Source of the DNA: Pseudarthrobacter sp. W1I19
Lineage (GTDB): Bacteria; Actinomycetota; Actinomycetes; Actinomycetales; Micrococcaceae
Assembly (NCBI RefSeq): GCF_030817835.1
Contig: NZ_JAUSZR010000001.1
Location: 248,001 to 312,000 of the forward strand
DNA length: 64,000 bases
Direction: 5' to 3'
The notes under the pieces are model-generated. The model did no database searches and had not been told where the DNA came from. It saw only the letters and a program-made list of their open reading frames with translations. Both the position numbers and the translations under genes were made by a program. This document shows positions 18,564-27,011 of this stretch, piece after piece (within the stretch, counting starts at the first letter, position 1; each line of letters starts with the position of its first letter).

Positions 18564-18911
18564 CGTAGGTCCTTCCAAGGAGGGCTTTGATCTATCTTCC
18601 CCTGCGTCCCCGGTTCAGTACCGTTTCCGCTTTGTGGAATTTAGATTCTGCTTTATGAAAAGTGTAGGGAAGGAGGGGTGGGGTAGTCAAGGGGGCGTAT
18701 GCCAGCGGGTCCGGGCTGGGTTCTCCCATTGACTTCAGGGGCGGTAGGGCTACGGTTAGAGATACGCTCCACGTTCGGCAAACGCGTGTGCGCCGGGGGA
18801 CAAGGCGTGCACTGCAACAGGTCTCGCTTACACTTCACCGCTCGTCGGTATCCGAACCCGCCGCCTGGTTCGCTGCCAGGCATCCTCACCACGATCAACA
18901 GGTGTGTCCAC
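18564..18911 (-). promoter_or_regulatory. hyi/cupin intergenic region with tandem 15-bp operators
   Basis: On the hyi strand, TTCCACAAAGCGGAA (18625-18639) and TTTCATAAAGCAGAA (18645-18659) lie about 20-21 bp apart, so both face the same side of the helix. They share the AAAGC core and GAA/TTC arms, and the first closely matches the uraD site. This form fits an IclR-type regulator (inference). The other 250 nt up to the cupin start show no further clear structure. Confidence 0.55.
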
Positions 18912-19310
18912 ATGACCGCAAATTTCATCCGAGCATTGGCCGTCAAGTCATTCAATGATCCAGACAGGAAGCGTTGCCCGGACAAGGCGGAATTCGACCT
19001 GGTCACTGTTGACGACTACTCAATGGCGCGGCTGATCCTCGCGCCCGGCTGGCGGTGGTCGGTGTCCGCCAAGCCTGCTGAGCTGACCGACTTCTGCGAG
19101 CACCATCACTTGGGCTACTGCCTCTCCGGGCAGCTTGAGGTTGAAACGCACGACGGCGGGAGGTCAACCATCCACGCCAACGACACCTATGCGCTTCCTC
19201 CCGGCCATGACGAGTGGGTAGTGGGGGAAGAGCCGTTCGTCGCTGTCGAGTTCCTCGGTGCCGCGTCCCTCGGCAGGCCCCGCAGCTTTGGGATGCACGC
19301 GCTGATCTGA
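18912..19310 (+). CDS. Cupin-domain protein
   Basis: A 132-residue single cupin. The first cupin motif is represented by EHHHLGYCLSGQLEVETHDG (His residues and the GxLxV turn) and the second by ALPPGHDEWVVGEEPFVAVE. No signal peptide. The ATG at 18912 begins the conserved part; an open frame runs further upstream but has no matching start signal. It is divergent from hyi and may share its control region. Cupins can be enzymes or small-molecule binders, and the nearby ureide genes invite a role there, but nothing in the sequence proves it. Confidence 0.8.
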   Translation: MTANFIRALAVKSFNDPDRKRCPDKAEFDLVTVDDYSMARLILAPGWRWSVSAKPAELTDFCEHHHLGYCLSGQLEVETHDGGRSTIHANDTYALPPGHDEWVVGEEPFVAVEFLGAASLGRPRSFGMHALI

Positions 19311-19326
19311 GTCAGGCGGGCAGCGG

Positions 19327-21531
19327 TTAGTCTTGGGCCGAGGTGCGTGCGCCCGGCAACTGGGGGGCTTCCGGTGCTCTCAGCAGCGCCAGCGACGCCG
19401 ATACCGAGTGGTCCGGCTTCTCTGGCGGCCGGGTGTAGGCCCGAAGCACCAGGAGCGATTTCGCTGCCAGTTCCACGGTTCCGCCGGCATGCAGGAGGCC
19501 GGTGTCCGCGTGCTCCCCGGCAGTATCAATGAGCTGTTCCCAGCTGGCAGAGTATTCGACGGTGGGCAGGGTGAACACCGCGGGTTCGTCCCCGGAATTG
19601 CAGTACAGCAGGAAGTTGTGGTCGTTGATGACCCGGCCCCGGTGGTCCTTCCCGATGGCCTCACCGTTGTAGAAAACACCCAGCGCCCGGGCCAGGGGAT
19701 TGTCCCAGTCCTCCGGCACCATGGCCGAGGCGTCCTTGTCCAGCCACACAATGTCTGGCAGTGGCTGGCCGATGCCGCGCCGGACGGGCCTGCCTTCGAA
19801 AAACCTGTTGCGGCGGAAGGTGGGGTGCTCGCGGCGCAACCCGCTGACGGCCGCGAGGAACTCGGCGAGGGGCTGGTCCGCTGCCTCCCAGTTGATCCAT
19901 GAGAGCGGGGAGTCCTGGCAGTAGGCGTTGTTGTTTCCCTGCTGGGTGCGCCCCATTTCGTCGCCGTGCAGGACCATGGGGACGCCCTGCGAAAGGAGGA
20001 GCGTGGCGAGCAGGTTGCGTTGCTGGCGTGCCCGCAGCGCAAGGACACCGCGATCAGTGGTGGGACCCTCCACTCCGCAGTTCCACGAGCGGTTGTGGGA
20101 TTCGCCGTCGTTGTTGTTTTCGCCGTTCGCCTCGTTGTGCTTGGCGTTGTAGGAAACCAGGTCCCGCAGCGTGAAGCCGTCGTGGGCGGTGACGAAATTG
20201 ATGGATGCAACAGGCCGGCGCCCGGAACTCTCGTAAAGGTCCGCCGAGCCAGCCAGCCGGGACGCAAACTCGCCCAGCGTGGCCGGCGCGCCGCGCCAGA
20301 AGTCGCGGACGGCGTCGCGGTATTTCCCGTTCCATTCCGTCCAGAGCGGCGGAAAGTTCCCTACCTGGTAGCCGCCCGGGCCGACGTCCCAGGGTTCAGC
20401 AATAAGCTTCACCTGGGACACCACGGGATCCTGCTGGACGAGGTCGAAGAAGCTGGACAGCCGGTCCACCTCGTAGAACTCCCGGGCCAGGGCGGATGCG
20501 AGGTCGAACCGGAACCCGTCCACGTGCATCTCCAGCACCCAGTACCGGAGTGAGTCCATCATCAACTGCAGGGCATGCGGGTGGCGGACGTTGATGGTGT
20601 TGCCGGTGCCCGTGTAGTCCAGGTAGTGCTGCCTGTCCTGGTCCACCAGCCGGTAGTACGCCTGGTTGTCGATGCCCTTGAAGGACAACGTGGGCCCCAG
20701 ATGGTTCCCCTCGGCCGTGTGGTTATAGACGACGTCGAGGATCACCTCGATTCCCGCCGCGTGCAGCGAGCGGACCATCGCCTTGAATTCCTGCACCTGC
20801 TGCCCCGGCTTGGTGCTGGAACTGTAGGCCTCGTGCGGGGCGAAAAAGCCGATAGTGTTGTAACCCCAGTAGTTGCTCAGCCCCTTGTCCTGCAAAGTGC
20901 TGTCCTGGACAAACTGGTGCACCGGCATCAGCTCAATCGCCGTTACGCCAAGTTTCTGCAGGTGTTCGATGACTGCGGGGTGGGCGATGCCCGCGTACGT
21001 TCCCTGTTCCCGCGCAGGCACCTCCGGGTGGGTCATGGTCAGGCCCTTCACGTGCGCCTCGTAAATCAGGCTGTCGCTGTAGGGGATCCGCGGCGGCCGG
21101 TCGTGCTGCCAGTCAAAGAACGGGCTGATCACCACGGACCTCATGGTGTTCGGAGCCGAATCTTCGGTGTTGAAGGACGCGGGATCGCCGAAGGTGTAGG
21201 AGAACATCGGCTGGCCCCAGGTGATGTCCCCGCTGGTTGCCTTTGCATACGGATCCAGCAGCAGCTTGTTTGGATTGAAGCGGAGGCCGCGGGCGGGTTC
21301 GTAGGCGCCCTCCATCCTGTATCCGTACAGTTGGCCGGGCAAGACGTGCGGCAAATAACAGTGCCACACGAAAGCGTCAACGGCTTCGAGGCGGATCCGC
21401 TGCTCGCAGCCGTCCTCGTCGAACAAGCACAGGTACACCGCGCTCGCCGCTTCGCTGAACACGGCAAAGTTCGTGCCGCTGCCGTCGTACGTGGCACCCA
21501 GCGGATAGGGGCTCCCCGCCCAGACTTCCAT
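19327..21531 (-). CDS. glgX: Glycogen debranching enzyme (GlgX-type isoamylase)
   Basis: Cleaves alpha-1,6 branches of glycogen or limit dextrin. The 734-residue protein has an N-terminal CBM48 domain (AGSPYPLGATYDGSGTNFAV) and a GH13 barrel. Visible GH13 motifs: ELMPVHQFV, DVVYNHTAEGN, DGFRFDLASALARE (nucleophile Asp), LIAEPWDVG (acid Glu) and NFVTAHDGFTLRDLV (stabilising Asp). The ATG at 21529-21531 has GGAGG six bases before it; two more ATGs lie a few codons upstream. It converges on the cupin gene (16 nt between stops). No other glycogen gene is adjacent. Confidence 0.94.
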   Translation of the reverse strand: MEVWAGSPYPLGATYDGSGTNFAVFSEAASAVYLCLFDEDGCEQRIRLEAVDAFVWHCYLPHVLPGQLYGYRMEGAYEPARGLRFNPNKLLLDPYAKATSGDITWGQPMFSYTFGDPASFNTEDSAPNTMRSVVISPFFDWQHDRPPRIPYSDSLIYEAHVKGLTMTHPEVPAREQGTYAGIAHPAVIEHLQKLGVTAIELMPVHQFVQDSTLQDKGLSNYWGYNTIGFFAPHEAYSSSTKPGQQVQEFKAMVRSLHAAGIEVILDVVYNHTAEGNHLGPTLSFKGIDNQAYYRLVDQDRQHYLDYTGTGNTINVRHPHALQLMMDSLRYWVLEMHVDGFRFDLASALAREFYEVDRLSSFFDLVQQDPVVSQVKLIAEPWDVGPGGYQVGNFPPLWTEWNGKYRDAVRDFWRGAPATLGEFASRLAGSADLYESSGRRPVASINFVTAHDGFTLRDLVSYNAKHNEANGENNNDGESHNRSWNCGVEGPTTDRGVLALRARQQRNLLATLLLSQGVPMVLHGDEMGRTQQGNNNAYCQDSPLSWINWEAADQPLAEFLAAVSGLRREHPTFRRNRFFEGRPVRRGIGQPLPDIVWLDKDASAMVPEDWDNPLARALGVFYNGEAIGKDHRGRVINDHNFLLYCNSGDEPAVFTLPTVEYSASWEQLIDTAGEHADTGLLHAGGTVELAAKSLLVLRAYTRPPEKPDHSVSASLALLRAPEAPQLPGARTSAQD

Positions 21532-21675
21532 GTCCGCCTCCATCCCGAAGAAAACACCATCGAACCACACTGGTGCCCATTCTTACTGGAGGGTATGACA
21601 CGAGGGGATGAGAGAGGCGGGACGGCGGCGCAAGGCCGCCGTCGGCGTCGTACGTCACCTTTATGGGTCGCCTTT

Positions 21676-22089
21676 TCAGCCCCTGGTGATGGGGATCCTG
21701 CGGCGTTCTGAGGTGTCCTGGTCCGGCAGCGGTACGCGGACCTCGAGGACACCGTCCCGGTAGGTGGCCTTCACGTCGTTTTGGTCGCTGGGCCCGGGGA
21801 GGGTGATGGAGCGGGAGAAGGTGCCATAGCGGAATTCGGAACGGTACCCGTCTTTGCCCTTGTGCTCCGACTTCTCTTCGTGCCGGACCGTGATCCGCAG
21901 CTGGTCGCCAGTCAGCGTGATGTCAACGTCCTTCTCGGGATCGATGCCGGGGACTTCGGCCTTGACCACCAGCGTTCCCTCATCCCGGTACTCCTCGGTC
22001 CGGAGCCAGGTGTCCAGGTCACCCTCGAAGAAGCGCCGGAGGGGTTCGGTGATGTCTGAGCCAGTCCGCCGAAGAATGTTGTTGTTCAT
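21676..22089 (-). CDS. Small heat-shock protein (Hsp20/alpha-crystallin)
   Basis: ATP-independent holdase of 137 residues. The alpha-crystallin domain spans about residues 35-130: LVVKAEVPGIDPEKDVDITL, the EFRYGTFSRSITLP segment, then DGVLEVRVPLP containing the conserved A/G-x-L-x-V type signature, and a basic IPITRG tail with an IxI motif. The ATG at 22087-22089 lies downstream of AAAGGAG. No HAIR or CIRCE operator was recognised with certainty upstream. It is divergent from the first dctA gene. Confidence 0.92.
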   Translation of the reverse strand: MNNNILRRTGSDITEPLRRFFEGDLDTWLRTEEYRDEGTLVVKAEVPGIDPEKDVDITLTGDQLRITVRHEEKSEHKGKDGYRSEFRYGTFSRSITLPGPSDQNDVKATYRDGVLEVRVPLPDQDTSERRRIPITRG

Positions 22090-22364
22090 CCCAAGTACTC
22101 CTTTCGATGAATTGATTGCGCTTGGGTTTGGGTGGTCTTGCATGCCTGGACTTCGCTTTATTAAGTACCCAAACGGCGGGTTTGGATCACATGCTTAAGG
22201 ACTATTTTCTGCCGGATCCGGTGTCCTTGCTACGCCCTCAAGCCCCCGTTCGCGGACTTAATACTTCCGCATTACGGATTTATCTTTCCGGAAACATCTT
22301 CTTCCTAGCGTTGCCCATGACCCTGCGGCATCACCTTGCCGTCCCTCAACGAACAGGCACTGGC

Positions 22365-23819
22365 ATGAACCTCACCGCCCCCGCAGCATCTTCCCCGCAA
22401 CCGGACATTGGGCCGGGCAGGAAACCGCTCTACAAATCCCTCTTTTTCCAGATCCTGGTGGCGGTACTCGCAGGCATCCTGATCGGCCAATTCTGGCCCA
22501 ACATCGGCGCTGCGCTCCGGCCGCTCGGGGACGGGTTCATCCAGCTCATCAAGATGATCATCGCGCCCCTGATCTTCCTGGTGATCGTCACCGGCATCGC
22601 GGCGGTCAGTGACGTCAAGGCCGTGGGCAGAGTAGGGGTCAAAGCGCTCGCATATTTCACAGCCGCCACGCTCTTCGCCCTGGTGTTCGGGCTGGTAGTG
22701 GGGAACCTGGTCCAACCGGGTGCGGGGCTGGACATCGATCCGGCGTCCCTCTCCCAGGATGCGCTCAACGCCAAAACGGCCACCGCGCCGCCGAAGGATG
22801 CGGGCGCTTTCCTCCTGGGGATCATTCCCACCAGTGTGGTGGGCGCCTTTGCCAACAACAGCCTCCTGCAGGTGCTGTGCTTTGCGGTGTTCTTCGGCGC
22901 GGCGATCGTGGTGGTGGGGCACGACCGCTGCCTCCCGGTGATCACGCTGATGGAAACGGTGCTGGAGCTGTTCTTCAAGATCATGTCCTGGGTGATGCGG
23001 GTGGCGCCGGTGGGTGCTTTCGGGGCCATGGCCTTCATCATCGGCCAGTACGGCCTGGAATCGCTGGGCACCTATGCCCTGCTGATCGCTGCCTGCTACG
23101 GTGCCGCCCTGGTGTTCATAGCACTGCTGTTTGTGGTGGCGTGGGTGTATCCCCGAGTGCCGCTCTGGCAGTTCATGAAGTACACCCGCGAGGAATTCCT
23201 CCTGGCACTCGGCACTGCCTCCACGGAGTCCGTGCTCCCGCGCATTATGACCAAGCTGACCAATGCGGGCTGTTCCCGCGCCACGACCGGCCTGGTGGTT
23301 CCCACCGGATATTCCTTCAACTTGGACGGCGCCGCCCTGTACCTTTCCATTTCGCTGCTGTTCCTGGCGCAGGCTTTTGGCTATAACCTGGACCTGGGCC
23401 AGCAGCTCGCGGCCCTGGGTGTCCTGATGCTGACGTCCAAGGGCATGGCCGGCGTGCCGGGTTCGGCGTTCCTGGCGCTCTCGGCCACCGCGGGTGCCCT
23501 GGGGATCTTCCCGGTGGCCGGCGTCGCACTCCTCCTGGGTGCGGACCGGCTGATGGACTCCATGCGTGTGGTGGTGAACCTGCTGGGCAACTGCGTGGCC
23601 ACGTTCGTGGTGGCCAAGTGGGAGGGCCAGTTCGACCGCGCCGCCATGGTCCGTGCCTTTGCGGGTGAGGGCGCGCCTGAGGGTGACAGCACGACGGCGG
23701 ACGCGGCCGGCGAGGGGACCGGCACCCAAGTGCCGACCGGCATTGCCTCGGGGCCCGTCGTCGAACCTTCAGCAGCGGTTGGTCAAATGAGTGCAGCGCC
23801 CACGAGGGTGGTGCGGTAG
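22365..23819 (+). CDS. dctA: C4-dicarboxylate/cation symporter, DctA-type (copy 1)
   Basis: Takes up succinate, fumarate, malate or related acids with protons or sodium. The 484-residue protein has the DAACS fold: about eight membrane helices and re-entrant loops. Family motifs: FIQLIKMIIAPLIFLVIVTG, ALGTASTESVLPRI (serine-rich loop), PTGYSFNLDGAALYLS and LTSKGMAGVPGSAFLALSAT. The ATG at 22365 opens the protein; ATG at 22317 is in frame. The C-terminal 55 residues are a low-complexity Gly/Ala/Thr tail. A second copy at 38188-39675 is very alike through the whole core. No DcuS/DctB sensor is adjacent. Confidence 0.92.
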   Translation: MNLTAPAASSPQPDIGPGRKPLYKSLFFQILVAVLAGILIGQFWPNIGAALRPLGDGFIQLIKMIIAPLIFLVIVTGIAAVSDVKAVGRVGVKALAYFTAATLFALVFGLVVGNLVQPGAGLDIDPASLSQDALNAKTATAPPKDAGAFLLGIIPTSVVGAFANNSLLQVLCFAVFFGAAIVVVGHDRCLPVITLMETVLELFFKIMSWVMRVAPVGAFGAMAFIIGQYGLESLGTYALLIAACYGAALVFIALLFVVAWVYPRVPLWQFMKYTREEFLLALGTASTESVLPRIMTKLTNAGCSRATTGLVVPTGYSFNLDGAALYLSISLLFLAQAFGYNLDLGQQLAALGVLMLTSKGMAGVPGSAFLALSATAGALGIFPVAGVALLLGADRLMDSMRVVVNLLGNCVATFVVAKWEGQFDRAAMVRAFAGEGAPEGDSTTADAAGEGTGTQVPTGIASGPVVEPSAAVGQMSAAPTRVVR

Positions 23820-23858
23820 ATTCCGCGTTTTGTCCTTCCCGTGCCGGACACTGTCCCC

Positions 23859-24158
23859 ATGACCTTTGCGAATGTGGGAACCGTCGGAACCAAGCCCGGT
23901 CATCGGGACGCCGTGGTGTCCATCCTCCTACGGCCCATGCGGGGGCTGAAAGAGGCCGGATGCCTGCTGTACGAAGTGGGCGTGAATGACGAAGTGCCCG
24001 ACACGGTGTTTGTGTGCGAACTGTGGGAATCGCCGGAGGCGCACCGCACGTCATTGCAGCTGGACAGTGCCCGGGCAGCCATTGCCGAGGCGATGCCACT
24101 GCTGTCGGGCAACATGGGTGGCAGCCGGTTTACTGTGGTGGGGTCCCCGCTCCGCTGA
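23859..24158 (+). CDS. Antibiotic-biosynthesis-monooxygenase-fold protein
   Basis: A small ABM-domain protein (99 residues from the ATG; an in-frame GTG at 23841 would add six). It has the dimeric ferredoxin-like pattern: FANVGTVGTKPGHRDAVVSI, GCLLYEVGVNDEVPDTVFVC, then ELWESPEAHRTSL. The family includes heme-degrading and quinone monooxygenases as well as proteins of unknown role. No cofactor or substrate can be assigned. It follows dctA copy 1 by 39 nt in the same direction and may be read from the same transcript. Confidence 0.8.
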   Translation: MTFANVGTVGTKPGHRDAVVSILLRPMRGLKEAGCLLYEVGVNDEVPDTVFVCELWESPEAHRTSLQLDSARAAIAEAMPLLSGNMGGSRFTVVGSPLR

Positions 24159-24232
24159 CCTGCGCTTCTGCCACCCCGATCGGCTTTGCCTACCCCTGTG
24201 CCTGCTGCCTTCCAACGGCTAGGCTGACCGGC

Positions 24233-24302
24233 ATCGGCTGGACCTATCGGCTGGATTTATCGGCTGGACGATATCGACTGCACACCATCGACTGCATGCA
24301 CC
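24233..24302. repeat. Five 13-14 bp tandem repeats upstream of the Rieske gene
   Basis: Units begin ATCGGCTGGA at 24233, 24246 and 24259, then ATCGACTGCA at 24273 and 24287. The array lies just before the Shine-Dalgarno of the DUF2231-Rieske gene. It could be a binding array or a slippage product. Confidence 0.6.
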
Positions 24303-24336
24303 GAATGCAGACCGACGAACGGGGTAAGGGAGACAC

Positions 24337-25239
24337 ATGAAACCGCTGCCTGCACTTGAGCTTGTTGCCCGCCTGGAAGATGCCGACTGGCTGGATCCCC
24401 TGGCCAAGAAGGTCCGGAAGTTCGTCAAACGAACGATCCGGCCGCAGTGGGCCCGGGACATCCTGCACGGAGTGCCTATCGGGCATCCGGTTCATCCGCT
24501 GGCAGTCCAGGTTCCGCTGGGGGCATGGATTTCTGCTGCGGTGCTTGATGCGCTCCCGGGGAACGACAAGGCTGCAACGCTACTGATCGGTGTGGGCAGT
24601 GCCTCTGCCGTGCCCTCCGCGGTGGCGGGTTTCATGGATTGGTCGCAGCTGCACAGCCAGCAGCAGCGGGTGGGGCTGGTTCACGCAACAGCCAACATCA
24701 CAGCCGTCAGCCTGTACACCGCCTCACTGGTTGCGCGTGCCCAGGGGCGGAACGGCGCCGGCAAAGCGCTCGCCTATCTGGGCCTGGGGGCAGTCAGCTT
24801 CGGCGGTTTCCTGGGTGGCCACCTCAGCTACCGGCAGGCCGCCGGCGTGAACCACACCGAGGACGTTCCCCACCGCTTCCCGAGCGGATGGCAACCACTG
24901 GCACCACTGGAGGACCTGCCGGAGGGCAAGCTTCACCAGCGCGTAGTGGCCGGACTTCCGCTGTTGGTGTTCCGGGAGGGAGAAACAGTCAACGTGTTGT
25001 CCGACGTCTGCAGCCACCTCTCCGGACCGCTGCACGAGGGCAAGCTCAAGGGCGGCAACGTGACAGGTGGATCAGTTGGCGGTGGCGGCGAACCCTGTGT
25101 TGTTTGTCCCTGGCATGGCAGCACGTTCTCGCTTCGGTCCGGCGAAGTGCAGGCCGGCCCGGCCACGTCCAGGCAGCCGCGGTTCGAAACCCGCGTCACG
25201 GGTGGGCTCGTGGAAGTGAACCTTCCCGGCGCTGACTGA
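24337..25239 (+). CDS. DUF2231 membrane domain fused to a Rieske [2Fe-2S] domain
   Basis: A 300-residue protein. Residues about 45-180 form a DUF2231 domain with its GHPVHPLAVQVPLGAWISAA signature and four predicted membrane helices. Residues about 195-297 are a Rieske ferredoxin domain with the cluster ligands in DVCSHLSGPLHEG (Cys-His) and CVVCPWHGSTF (Cys-His). This suggests a membrane-anchored electron-transfer protein, though donor and acceptor are unknown. A Shine-Dalgarno-like GGGGTAAGGGAG precedes the ATG. A broken DUF2231 remnant lies at 55.2 kb. Confidence 0.9.
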   Translation: MKPLPALELVARLEDADWLDPLAKKVRKFVKRTIRPQWARDILHGVPIGHPVHPLAVQVPLGAWISAAVLDALPGNDKAATLLIGVGSASAVPSAVAGFMDWSQLHSQQQRVGLVHATANITAVSLYTASLVARAQGRNGAGKALAYLGLGAVSFGGFLGGHLSYRQAAGVNHTEDVPHRFPSGWQPLAPLEDLPEGKLHQRVVAGLPLLVFREGETVNVLSDVCSHLSGPLHEGKLKGGNVTGGSVGGGGEPCVVCPWHGSTFSLRSGEVQAGPATSRQPRFETRVTGGLVEVNLPGAD

Positions 25240-27003
25240 CCGTTTCTGCGGGGCTGAGGTTTCAGAAGCGGCTCCGGACTTCGAACGACTTTAGATTGCC
25301 GACAGCTTCAGGACTTCACCATGTCCCACTCCCGCTCCCACGCTTTGAGTGGGTCTTGGGGCAGTTTCGGAGGGTGGGCGTAGAAGTCATCCCAGATGGG
25401 ATCGTCGGGCGAAAAGTCATGGGGATCCTCAAGGTTGTCGTCGACTGGCTCTTCAAAGGGTGGGTCAACGTCCAGGAATCCGGGTGTTTCCGTTGCATGG
25501 GACAGGAGTCCGGGCGTATCGCTTGCCCGGGTTAAAGGCCTGGGTGTTTCCGGAGCATCCACTGGGAGTCCAGTCGTTTCCGCTGCGAGGGTCAGGAGGC
25601 CGGGTGGCCATTGTGGTGGTTCCCAGTCGGGTTGTTCGGCTTTGTAGTGGCGGCCGGTGGGTGAGGTCCAGCCGGGTGATTCGGTTTTGGTAGCTGGCGT
25701 GGGTTCCCAGGGGGTGGCGTGTTTAAGGCGGTGGTGCTTTGGGCAGAGTTGGGCAAGGTTGCTGAGCGCGGTGGCGCCGCCGTGTTGCCACGCTGTGAGG
25801 TGGTCGGTGTCGTTGTCCAAAGTTCGGTTGTTGCAGCCGGGGAAGGTGCATTTTCCGTCCCTGAGCTGCAGGGCTTTTTTCATGGCTTTGGTGAGCCGGT
25901 AGCTGGTCCGGCCGATTTCCAGGGGTGCGCCGTTCCGGGGATCCACGAGCACCCGGTAGAAGGAGCTGGCACCGTCGGCGACGAGTTTGCGGGCCATGGA
26001 GGCGGGGATTGGACCGTGGCCGTCGAGCATGGCGGGTTCGTCGGTGACGCCCAGAAGGGAGACCACCGGGACGGTGACGAGGACGTCCGCCTTGGGTACC
26101 GGGACGTTGCCGAGATCCGCGTACCCGTTGCCGCCGGTAGCCTCGTGGTCGGCGGTGCCGGGAGCCTCATGACCGGCGGCGCCGGTGGTCGCGGTGGTGG
26201 CGGCGGCGGTAATCGAGTCATTGACGTCAGCCGGCGCGAGCGAGGCCAGCCCGATGGTGTCCTGGTCGCCACCTTCGATGGTTACCGCATTGCCTTCACC
26301 CGTGATGCCCTGGCCTGTGTTGCTTTGACTCGTGTTGCCTTTACCCAGGTTTCCTTCGCTTGTGGTGTTTTGTCCTGTGCTGGGTCCGTTGGTGCGGGTG
26401 AGGGCTGGTCCGGCGCGGAGGAGGAGGCTGGCGGCGATGTCGGGGCGGAGTTGGGTGATGGTCCGGGGTTCGTCGGGGCTTTGGAGGCCGCGGGCGAGGG
26501 CGGTGGTGCGGTTCCAGATGGCTGAGGCCTGGTGTGCGGGGAGGTAGAGGGAGAGCCAGGCCATGCCGTCGCGGTCCGGGGTGCATTCCATCCGCCGGTC
26601 GGCGGCGCTTTTGGTGTGGCGTTTTTCGAGGGATTCGGGGTGGTGGCGTTCGCGCCAGTTACAGACCCGGGTGCGGAAGCGTGAGGGTACGAGTTCGCCG
26701 GCGGCGGCTTCCCGGGCCGGGTTGGGGTTCAGGACGTGTTCTACGAGGGCGGCGGCGCCGGTGGGGCTGAGGCTGTCGGTTTCGTCGGCGATGATTTTGG
26801 CGTGCTGCCAGGAGATGGTTCCAGCTGCGAGGGCGTCCATGGCTGGTGGCAGGGCGGTGAGTTGGCGGGATTGGGTGATGAGTGCTCCGGCGGCGGGGGA
26901 GCTGATGGTTAGGACCCCGGCGATTTCCTCGACCGCGGACATCTCGGCGTAGGTTCGTTCGTGAACGGGTGCTTCCGGCCGGGTCATCGCGTGCTGGATG
27001 TCG

Positions 27004-27011
27004 ATGGCCTC
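27004..27011. repeat. Left copy of 8-bp target-site duplication
   Basis: ATGGCCTC, repeated exactly at 28444-28451 across the IS. Eight base pairs is the usual IS256-family duplication. Confidence 0.88.

Noticed and set aside
23820..23858. Use of GTG at 23841 as start of the ABM-fold gene
   Set aside because: Neither start has a Shine-Dalgarno; the ATG at 23859 begins the conserved strand, so the shorter form was kept.
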